DNA of 5,448 bases from Balneolaceae bacterium (lineage in GTDB: Bacteria; Bacteroidota; Rhodothermia; Balneolales; Balneolaceae): NCBI GenBank assembly GCA_007134665.1, contig SLKH01000167.1, positions 1-5,448 of the forward strand, given 5' to 3'. Positions 1-5,448 of this stretch are shown piece after piece. Numbering within the stretch: the stretch's first letter is position 1; every line of letters begins with the position of its first letter. The notes under the pieces were generated by a model. It was not told the origin of the DNA. It searched no databases and worked only from the letters and a program-made list of their open reading frames with translations. The translations under genes were made by a program, and so were the position numbers.

Positions 1-1283
1 CGTTGTACTCTCCGTGCCCGGGAAACAACCGTCTTATCTTCATCAGAAAGTTCGTCCATACCAAGGATCGCAATGATATCCTGTAAATCCTTGTACTTCT
101 GAAGGATCTCCTTCACATTCTTTGCACAGTCATAATGCGCTTTACCAACCACTTTCGGATCGTTGATTCTTGATGTTGAATCGAGCGGGTCAACAGCCGG
201 GTAGATTCCGATCTGCGTCAATGCACGACTCAATACTGTTGTCGCGTCCAGGTGAGAGAATGTTGTTGCCGGTGCGGGGTCAGTCAGGTCATCAGCAGGG
301 ACATAAATGGCCTGTACTGAAGTAATTGAACCGTTTTTGGTAGAAGTAATTCGTTCCTGGAGGTCACCCATCTCCGTGGCAAGTGTCGGCTGATAACCCA
401 CAGCAGACGGCATCCGTCCGAGAAGGGCTGACACTTCAGATCCTGCTTGTGTAAACCGGAATATATTGTCAATAAATAGCAGGATATCCCTTGAAACTTC
501 ATCACGGAAATACTCAGCAACTGTCAGCCCGGAAAGAGCTACACGCATACGGGCTCCAGGCGGTTCATTCATCTGGCCAAACACAAGCGTAGCCTGTGAT
601 TCTTTGAGTTTCTCATAATCCACTTTGGAGAGGTCCCACTCGCCCTTTTCCATCGATTCAAAGAACTCATCACCATATTTAATTACACCAGATTCCAAAA
701 ATTCTCTCAGAAGATCATTCCCTTCACGCGTACGTTCTCCAACACCAGCAAATACAGATAATCCACCATGCTGCTTGGCAATGTTATTGATCAGCTCCTG
801 GATCAGAACTGTTTTACCCACACCAGCCCCTCCGAAAAGTCCAATTTTTCCACCTTTTGCATAAGGACAAAGCAGATCGATTACCTTAATCCCTGTTTCA
901 AGTATTTCTGAACTGGTAGTCAGCTCTTCGTAGCTTGGAGCCGGTCTGTGAATGGAATACTGCCTCTCTCCCTTTGGCTGCTCCATACCATCGATCGCTT
1001 CACCCACCACGTTAAACAGTCGCCCCCTGATATCTTCCCCAATCGGCATTGAAATGGGCCCCTCAGTATCGATCACTTCATCATTTCTTACCAGGCCATC
1101 GGTAGAGTCCATAGCTATGGTCCGGACACGATTTTCCCCAAGATGCTGAGCTACTTCAAGGTACAGCCGGCTTTTATCTTCTTTTTCAATATAGAGAGCG
1201 TTGAGTACAGATGGGAGGTGACCGTCGTCAAAATCAACATCAACAACAGGCCCGATCACTTGTGCTACAGTTCCTTTATTCAT
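1..1283 (-). CDS. atpD: F1 ATP synthase subunit beta, 3'-truncated by the window edge
   Basis: This gene encodes the catalytic beta subunit of F1Fo ATP synthase, which makes ATP from ADP and phosphate on the cytoplasmic face of the inner membrane. The frame is open from an ATG (complement of 1281-1283) to the left edge, giving 427 full codons. The N-terminus MNKGTVAQVIGPVVDVDF is the family beta-barrel start. The P-loop GGAGVGKT is at residues 151-158 (Lys157). The catalytic GERTREG is at 182-188 (Glu183, Arg184). Walker B LLFIDN ends at Asp272-Asn273, and a DELSDED version of the DELSEED loop is at 410-416. Relative to the E. coli protein as I remember it, about 27 extra residues lie between Ile201 and Ala231, which I associate with Bacteroidota-type AtpD. 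About 70-80 C-terminal residues are missing, purely because of the window edge. There is no Shine-Dalgarno sequence; the leader is AT-rich. A promoter lies just upstream, so atpD probably heads its own unit, likely with atpC beyond the edge (inference). Confidence 0.98.
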   Translation of the reverse strand, partial: MNKGTVAQVIGPVVDVDFDDGHLPSVLNALYIEKEDKSRLYLEVAQHLGENRVRTIAMDSTDGLVRNDEVIDTEGPISMPIGEDIRGRLFNVVGEAIDGMEQPKGERQYSIHRPAPSYEELTTSSEILETGIKVIDLLCPYAKGGKIGLFGGAGVGKTVLIQELINNIAKQHGGLSVFAGVGERTREGNDLLREFLESGVIKYGDEFFESMEKGEWDLSKVDYEKLKESQATLVFGQMNEPPGARMRVALSGLTVAEYFRDEVSRDILLFIDNIFRFTQAGSEVSALLGRMPSAVGYQPTLATEMGDLQERITSTKNGSITSVQAIYVPADDLTDPAPATTFSHLDATTVLSRALTQIGIYPAVDPLDSTSRINDPKVVGKAHYDCAKNVKEILQKYKDLQDIIAILGMDELSDEDKTVVSRARRVQ

Positions 1284-1355
1284 TCTGAATTTAATTTTCT
1301 TAAGTCTTTTTATTTCGCTTAAAAACAGGTTTTTTACATAAACTTTTGAAGCGTG

Positions 1356-1387
1356 CAAAATTACCCATTAACCAGTCAAAAAGCAAA
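1356..1387 (-). promoter_or_regulatory. Bacteroidota-type promoter for atpD
   Basis: Read on the minus strand there is a -33 element TTTG (complement of 1384-1387), a 20-base spacer, and a -7 element TAATTTTG (complement of 1356-1363). This fits the TTTG / TAnnTTTG consensus of the Bacteroidota primary sigma factor, with spacing in its usual range. The -7 element ends 72 bases before the atpD start codon, which would give a leader of about 65 nucleotides. The match is complete at both elements, but the short AT-rich motifs could arise by chance and no start site is measured. Confidence 0.6.
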
Positions 1388-1401
1388 GTTGAATGTACCA
1401 G

Positions 1402-1424
1402 CCCCTGCCTGAAAAGTACAGGGG
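1402..1424 (-). terminator. Stem-loop after the phosphate transporter gene, possible terminator
   Basis: A perfect 6-base GC-rich inverted repeat (CCCCTG at 1402-1407, CAGGGG at 1419-1424) encloses an 11-base loop. It lies 12 bases past the stop codon of the transporter gene and 14 bases before the -33 element of the atpD promoter, where a terminator separating the two units would be expected. No uninterrupted run of T follows the stem on the minus strand, so it is not a textbook intrinsic terminator; it could instead be an mRNA 3'-end stabilising hairpin. Confidence 0.4.
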
Positions 1425-1436
1425 TAAAATCATTTA

Positions 1437-3080
1437 TCAGGTACTGCTCTCCGGAATAGCCTCTGCCTGATTGCTAACTTGCATAAGCCCCTTCAGGCTT
1501 AATAGAAGCATTCTCAATGATTGGGTAATTGTACGATTAATCATCAATAACCGGGTGATCTGCTGTTCTTCAATTCTTTCCTCAGCGATCGAAAGCGCAC
1601 AATTCTTAATAAAATCCTTATCTGCCTCCTCAACTGAAAAATAACTGCTGTTCAGTAATCCTTCATTTTCATAACTGATATCATTCTCAACAACCAGGTA
1701 AACCACTTCTTCAAGATCTTTAATTCTTCCCAGAATATCGCGGTACGCTTCCTGAAGGAACATGGAATCTTCCCGGGCAAGATCTTCAATTTGCGGGTAT
1801 AATTCGTACAGGTTCTTCGTAGCATTCATTACACTTCTGCTCGACCTGATATATTTTTCAAGATTTGCAGCATCATCCTCGGAAACTTCATACCCCAGCA
1901 TCTTAGCATAATATTCAAATATTTCTGCATGAAGCCGCTCCAGGTCAGAGTAATCTAAAGTAGTTTTTTTCCTGGAAGCCCTGCCCTTGTTATCATAAAT
2001 GTGATAAAGATTTTTGATGTATTCAATGGAATATGAAAGCTGGTTCATGATCTCTTTCCGAATGGCGATTACCGCAGCTTCTGAAATTTCAGGGCTTGTG
2101 TTTTCGACATAACGTGTAAGTTTTTCATATCGCTCGGGTATGAATTGCTGTACAGATTGGCTGACACGCGGGATAAACGGATAAAAAAGAACCACAGCCA
2201 GAACATTAAAAATTGTATGAAACAGAGCCAGTCCCAGCACCAGGTTATTTTCAAAATGAAACAAATCGAGTATCAGCCAGACGAGGAATGGCAGGAAGAC
2301 AAATGCAATTAAACCGGTACTGGTTACAAAAATAAGCTGACTGACAGCGGCCTGTTTTTTTGCAGGTATGCCACCGATTGAACCGAGCATCACGGTAACG
2401 GTTGTCCCGACATTCGCACCGATTACCATAGCGGCACCCTCCTGAAAATTTATGACATTCGTAAAGATCATAGTCAGTACGATTGCAATGGTCGCTGAAC
2501 TTGACTGCATGATTGCTGTCAGAATTAAGCCAGCAAGCAGGTATACCCATAAACCCATTGCAGGCAGAGCGGCAAGATCAATCGATGCCGCCAGGTCTTC
2601 GACACTCACTTTCATAAAATCCAATCCGTGAAACAGAAAACCGAATGCCACCAGCAACTTGGAAATATTCACATACCGGGGTGATTTTGCCAGGATAATC
2701 AGGCCGAGTCCGCCAATCCCGATCATCGGAAGGGCAAATGACTCGATCGAAAATTTAAATCCGAATACAGCTACAATCCAGGCAGTCATCGTAGTGCCGA
2801 TTTTGGCACCCATCATAACTGCAATTGCATTAACAAGATTCATAATCCCGGCCCCTACAAAGGCAAGCACCATCAGGGAAACAGCTGAACTGCTCTGAAG
2901 CACTGCAGTACTGACTGATCCGGAAATAATTCCTTTGATTGGCGTTGCCGTGTACCGGCGTATTAACCCTTTAAAAGCACGGCCTGAAAGCAGTTTTATC
3001 GACTCCTCCATCAGGAAAATACCAAACAGGAAGATTCCAAGCCCCGCCAGAAACATCCACAAGTCAAATGATTCAACCAT
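1437..3080 (-). CDS. Na+/phosphate cotransporter family protein with C-terminal PhoU-like domain
   Basis: This 547-residue protein is an inner-membrane transporter of the Na/Pi cotransporter (PF02690, NptA/YjbB) family fused to a cytoplasmic PhoU-like helical domain. The membrane part, residues 1 to about 305, carries the family's duplicated signature: QSSSA at 62-66 with GAKIGTT at 91-97, and QSSSA at 192-196 with GANVGTT at 221-227. Hydrophobic segments include roughly 7-24, 113-131, 141-157, 246-272 and 281-303. Residues from about 335 to 540 are charged and predicted helical, as in PhoU, and the length is usual for this two-domain family. The family moves phosphate, generally with Na+; E. 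coli YjbB is linked to phosphate export, so the direction of transport here cannot be read from sequence. The ATG start gives MVESFDLWMFLAGLG directly before the first membrane helix; there is no evident Shine-Dalgarno sequence. It runs the same way as atpD, 153 bases upstream of it, and is divergent from rsmB. It appears intact. Confidence 0.93.
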   Translation of the reverse strand: MVESFDLWMFLAGLGIFLFGIFLMEESIKLLSGRAFKGLIRRYTATPIKGIISGSVSTAVLQSSSAVSLMVLAFVGAGIMNLVNAIAVMMGAKIGTTMTAWIVAVFGFKFSIESFALPMIGIGGLGLIILAKSPRYVNISKLLVAFGFLFHGLDFMKVSVEDLAASIDLAALPAMGLWVYLLAGLILTAIMQSSSATIAIVLTMIFTNVINFQEGAAMVIGANVGTTVTVMLGSIGGIPAKKQAAVSQLIFVTSTGLIAFVFLPFLVWLILDLFHFENNLVLGLALFHTIFNVLAVVLFYPFIPRVSQSVQQFIPERYEKLTRYVENTSPEISEAAVIAIRKEIMNQLSYSIEYIKNLYHIYDNKGRASRKKTTLDYSDLERLHAEIFEYYAKMLGYEVSEDDAANLEKYIRSSRSVMNATKNLYELYPQIEDLAREDSMFLQEAYRDILGRIKDLEEVVYLVVENDISYENEGLLNSSYFSVEEADKDFIKNCALSIAEERIEEQQITRLLMINRTITQSLRMLLLSLKGLMQVSNQAEAIPESST

Positions 3081-3188
3081 AGAAACAGACTACCGATTAA
3101 CTGATTTGATAGATACTATTTTCAACTGATATCAGCCGGTCAATCCATATGTTTGATCTCCCGGGTCCGGCAAAGCTTCAATAATAAC

Positions 3189-3220
3189 CAAAATTAATTT
3201 GAATCAATTGATTCTGCACA
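3189..3220 (-). promoter_or_regulatory. Candidate promoter for the phosphate transporter gene
   Basis: On the minus strand the octamer TAATTTTG (complement of 3189-3196) matches the Bacteroidota -7 consensus TAnnTTTG exactly and is identical to the one in front of atpD. A TGTG (complement of 3217-3220) sits 20 bases upstream of it, a three-of-four match to the -33 TTTG. It lies about 110 bases upstream of the transporter start codon. The imperfect -33 and the fairly long leader make this weaker than the atpD promoter. Confidence 0.4.
3201..3214. promoter_or_regulatory. Perfect 14-base palindrome, candidate operator
   Basis: GAATCAATTGATTC is its own reverse complement over all 14 bases. It lies inside the spacer between the candidate -33 and -7 elements of the transporter promoter, a position where a bound dimeric regulator would block RNA polymerase. 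I do not recognise it as the box of a known regulator. The symmetry is directly visible; the operator role is inferred from position only, and an AT-rich region makes chance symmetry more likely. Confidence 0.35.
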
Positions 3221-3413
3221 GTAATTACGATCAATATTAAAATAATTCTATATACAGCCATTCCACGTTAAAATTAGATGACAACGTATTAGCAAAAAGT
3301 AAGTGAAAATGATATCTTAAAAGTCTTTCAGCCGAATTGAAAAAAGCGTTATTTGGCAGTCTGAATGAACATTTTTCCGGCATTAGTGGTAATGAACAGG
3401 AACAGGAATATTT

Positions 3414-3420
3414 AAAAAGG
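3414..3420 (+). promoter_or_regulatory. Ribosome binding site deciding the TTG start of rsmB
   Basis: AAAAAGG lies seven bases before the TTG at 3428-3430 and can pair with the anti-Shine-Dalgarno end of 16S rRNA. The rsmB frame is closed by an in-frame TAA at 3413-3415, and no ATG or GTG precedes the conserved N-terminal domain, so this motif supports TTG as the true start. The other three genes in the window lack a clear motif of this kind. Confidence 0.6.
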
Positions 3421-3427
3421 TAAACTA

Positions 3428-4747
3428 TTGGAAACTGAGATTACGGCAAGATCTGTAAGTGTAGAAATTTTAGTTCAATTTGATCTGGAGAAACATGTCA
3501 AATTCTATCTCGCAGATGATCTTGAACCAAGGGAGCGTGCACAAGTACGTGAATATGTTCAAAATGTGCTCCGAAAACGAAGTTACCTCGATTTTCTGAT
3601 CGGTGAATTCTCCAGTATTGGTATGGATGAGATGAAACCTCAATTGAAAAACATTCTGAGGCTCGGGCTCTATGATATGCTTTTTATGGACAGCACACCG
3701 GATTATGCCGCAATCAATGAAGCCGTGGATATTGCAAAATTAACACTCGGCTCCAAATCAGGAGATCTTGTTAATGCCATTCTCCGAAACATTCAGCGTG
3801 ATATTGACAGTTTACCGAAGCCGGCTTTTAAAGACAGAACCAAATTGGTCGCTACCACATTTTCTCATCCCGAATGGATGGTAAAACGCTGGTCAAAGCG
3901 AATGGGTGAGCGGGAAGCATTCCAGTTTATGCAGGCAAATAATGCTCGGCCAACATACTACATCCGTGTTAACAATCTTCGCACAAAAACCGAAAATTTC
4001 AAGCTGCGCATGGATAAAGCCGGTATCAATTATACAGAAAGCGACTGGCTGCCAGGATATTTCAAAGTTGATTCTGTTCAGCCGTTTATTCAAAAAGGCT
4101 GGCTTGAAAAAGGTTTTTGCCAGGTTCAGGATATAGCCGCCGGTTTTGCGCCAACGATTCTGGACCCAAAACCGGGAGAATCGATTTACGACCTGTGTGC
4201 GGCGCCCGGCACAAAGTCGATTATGATTGCTGACCTCATGCATGGTGAAGGCTCTGTTATCGCACTGGATATCAGTTCTGACCGACTGGAAAAACTTGCT
4301 GAAAGTGCGCTAAGCTTTAATGCCGAGAACATTAAAATCAGACGGTCTGATGCACGAGACCTCGACTTAAGGGTTACCGATGGTGTCCTTCTCGACGCTC
4401 CCTGTACCGGTACCGGTGTACTGAGCAAACGCGCCGACCTGAGATGGAGACGGACAGAACAGGATCTCGAAGACCTGATCAAACTACAGGAAGAATTACT
4501 TGATGAAGCCGGGAACATGGTTAAAAAAGGCGGAAGACTTGTATACAGTACCTGCTCGGTTGAACCGGAAGAAAATTGGGAACAGGTTCAAAAATTTATC
4601 GACAAATATGACAATTATGAATTGGATGATCTCAGTGACTACCTGCCGGAAGAAGTTTTGATTGAAGATGGGAAAGCTTACCAGACATTTCCCCACAAAC
4701 ATACCTGTGACGGACACTTTGGTGTGCGTATGACCAGGGTAAAATAA
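3428..4747 (+). CDS. rsmB: 16S rRNA (cytosine-C5)-methyltransferase RsmB
   Basis: This 439-residue cytoplasmic enzyme transfers a methyl group from S-adenosylmethionine to C5 of a 16S rRNA cytosine (C967 in E. coli). Residues 1 to about 130 form a NusB-like RNA-binding helical domain, which distinguishes RsmB from RsmF and other m5C enzymes. A ferredoxin-like segment follows (about 140-240), then the Rossmann methyltransferase domain. In that domain are motif I DLCAAPGTK at 255-263, the acidic SAM contact Asp281, motif IV DAPCTGTG with Cys326, and motif VI STCS with the nucleophile Cys376. E. coli RsmB (429 residues) has the paired cysteines at 325 and 375, so both length and spacing agree. 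The start is TTG, supported by an upstream AAAAAGG and an in-frame stop just before it. valS follows after 84 bases on the same strand with no visible terminator between, so cotranscription is likely. The gene appears intact. Confidence 0.95.
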   Translation: METEITARSVSVEILVQFDLEKHVKFYLADDLEPRERAQVREYVQNVLRKRSYLDFLIGEFSSIGMDEMKPQLKNILRLGLYDMLFMDSTPDYAAINEAVDIAKLTLGSKSGDLVNAILRNIQRDIDSLPKPAFKDRTKLVATTFSHPEWMVKRWSKRMGEREAFQFMQANNARPTYYIRVNNLRTKTENFKLRMDKAGINYTESDWLPGYFKVDSVQPFIQKGWLEKGFCQVQDIAAGFAPTILDPKPGESIYDLCAAPGTKSIMIADLMHGEGSVIALDISSDRLEKLAESALSFNAENIKIRRSDARDLDLRVTDGVLLDAPCTGTGVLSKRADLRWRRTEQDLEDLIKLQEELLDEAGNMVKKGGRLVYSTCSVEPEENWEQVQKFIDKYDNYELDDLSDYLPEEVLIEDGKAYQTFPHKHTCDGHFGVRMTRVK

Positions 4748-4831
4748 CTTCTTTAATTTAATGGTGTATATACAGGTTTAGTATCCAGTATAAATGAGAA
4801 TGACCGTATCATTCCAGTGAAAGACTTTCTT

Positions 4832-5448
4832 ATGAGCGATTTGAATCTATCTGCCAGTAAAATTCCCAAACAATACGACCCTGATACTACCGAAGATAAA
4901 TGGTACTCCTATTGGGAAAAAAATAACTACTTCCATTCCGCTCCCGACGAGCGTGAACCTTTTACGGTTGTCATACCTCCTCCGAATGTAACCGGAGTTT
5001 TGCATATGGGCCACATGCTGAACAATACCATACAGGATGTGCTGGTCAGACGGGCCCGGATGCAGGGAAAAAATGCATGCTGGGTACCCGGTACCGATCA
5101 CGCTTCAATTGCAACTGAAGCCAAAGTTGTACAGAAACTGAGAAAACAAGGGATTAAAAAATCTGATCTCACCCGGGACGAATTCCTTCAGCACGCCTGG
5201 GAGTGGACAGACGAACACGGAGGTATCATCCTGCAGCAGCTCAAAAAGCTGGGAGCTTCCTGCGACTGGGACCGGACCCGTTTCACTCTCGAAGACGATC
5301 TCTATGATGCAGTAATCGACTGCTTTATTGACCTCTACGAGAAAGGTTATATCTATCGCGGACTGAGAATGATCAATTGGGATCCCGAAGCAAAGACAGC
5401 CCTTTCTGATGAGGAAGTCATTCATAAAGAAGTTCAATCAAAGCTTTA
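4832..5448 (+). CDS. valS: Valyl-tRNA synthetase, 3'-truncated by the window edge
   Basis: This is the N-terminal part (205 complete codons) of the class I aminoacyl-tRNA synthetase that charges tRNA-Val with valine in the cytoplasm; full proteins have roughly 870-950 residues. The order is typical of ValRS: IPKQYDP at 11-17, DKWYSYW at 22-28, then PPPNVTGVLHMGH at 49-61. The last four residues are the HIGH-type ATP-binding motif (HMGH, 58-61). Next come WVPGTDHASIATE and, near the edge, NWDPEAKTALSDEEV, which leads into the CP1 editing domain. These segments separate it from isoleucyl- and leucyl-tRNA synthetases. The KMSKS loop and the tRNA-binding C-terminal region lie beyond the window. 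The ATG at 4832 puts the first conserved block at residue 11; an in-frame GTG at 4817 would add five residues. There is no strong Shine-Dalgarno sequence. The 84 bases after rsmB show no clear promoter or terminator. Confidence 0.97.
   Translation, partial: MSDLNLSASKIPKQYDPDTTEDKWYSYWEKNNYFHSAPDEREPFTVVIPPPNVTGVLHMGHMLNNTIQDVLVRRARMQGKNACWVPGTDHASIATEAKVVQKLRKQGIKKSDLTRDEFLQHAWEWTDEHGGIILQQLKKLGASCDWDRTRFTLEDDLYDAVIDCFIDLYEKGYIYRGLRMINWDPEAKTALSDEEVIHKEVQSKL

Larger units (their letters stand above)
3081..3427. other. Divergent intergenic region between the phosphate transporter and rsmB
   Basis: These 347 AT-rich bases separate two divergent genes and hold no convincing complete gene. Reading from the transporter side they contain a leader of about 100 bases with a possible GCCGG/CCGGC hairpin (3135-3171), a candidate leftward promoter (3189-3220) with a 14-base palindrome in its spacer, and a stop-rich stretch (about 3225-3312). 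A short open frame follows (3313-3423, TTG at 3337) that overlaps the rsmB ribosome binding site. I saw no convincing rightward TTTG/TAnnTTTG promoter for rsmB, and no tRNA or recognisable riboswitch. Confidence 0.7.

Noticed and set aside
625..864. Open frame on the plus strand inside atpD
   Set aside because: It is antisense to the highly conserved P-loop region of atpD and its translation resembles no protein; it is a shadow of the real gene, as are the plus-strand frame at 952-1149 and the minus-strand frame at 284-520.
3148..3155. TATGTTTG on the plus strand as a rightward promoter for rsmB
   Set aside because: It matches the -7 consensus, but there is no TTTG at the right distance upstream, and it lies about 270 bases from the rsmB start.
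3265..3287. Inverted repeat ACGTT/AACGT between the divergent genes
   Set aside because: Only five base pairs with a 13-base loop in AT-rich sequence; this is expected by chance.
3893..4518. Minus-strand open frames of 116 and 110 codons opposite rsmB
   Set aside because: They lie opposite the conserved methyltransferase domain, overlap each other, and show no family features; the coding signal belongs to rsmB.
4817..4834. Alternative GTG start for valS, five codons upstream
   Set aside because: It is in frame and possible, but the ATG at 4832 is the better codon and already puts the first conserved ValRS block at residue 11.
5105..5437. Minus-strand open frame of 110 codons opposite valS
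   Set aside because: It is antisense to conserved ValRS segments and has no recognisable domain.
1..5448. A novel multi-gene system such as a defence island, mobile element or biosynthetic cluster
   Set aside because: All four genes are recognisable families (three core housekeeping genes and a common transporter), and no terminal repeats, integrase, transposase, CRISPR repeats or unknown gene clusters are visible.

Overview
This window looks like an ordinary chromosomal housekeeping segment from a member of the Bacteroidota/Balneolota/Rhodothermota group. Three things point there: a Bacteroidota-type promoter (TTTG, 20-base spacer, TAATTTTG) in front of atpD, a roughly 27-residue insert in the ATP synthase beta subunit that I recall from that group, and AT-rich leaders without a Shine-Dalgarno sequence in front of most genes. 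The placement rests on recalled family features, not a search, and I cannot name a genus.

Layout: the left part is transcribed leftward. The F1 ATP synthase beta subunit gene (atpD) is cut by the left edge about 70-80 residues before its expected end. Upstream of it on the same strand is a complete Na+/phosphate cotransporter-family gene with a C-terminal PhoU-like domain. The 153 bases between them hold a stem-loop just after the transporter stop and a good promoter for atpD, so the two genes are probably separate transcription units. A 347-base divergent intergenic region follows. It carries a candidate promoter for the transporter with a perfect 14-base palindrome in its spacer. The right part is transcribed rightward: a complete 16S rRNA m5C methyltransferase gene (rsmB) with a TTG start, then after 84 bases the first 205 codons of valyl-tRNA synthetase (valS), cut by the right edge.

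Function: the leftward genes concern phosphate movement and ATP synthesis (phosphate is a substrate of ATP synthase), and the rightward pair concerns ribosome maturation and tRNA charging. I found no mobile element, CRISPR array, tRNA or rRNA gene, toxin-antitoxin pair or defence gene, and no sign of an undescribed multi-gene system. The points worth a second look are the palindrome in the transporter promoter, the AtpD insert, and a short unexplained reading frame just upstream of rsmB.
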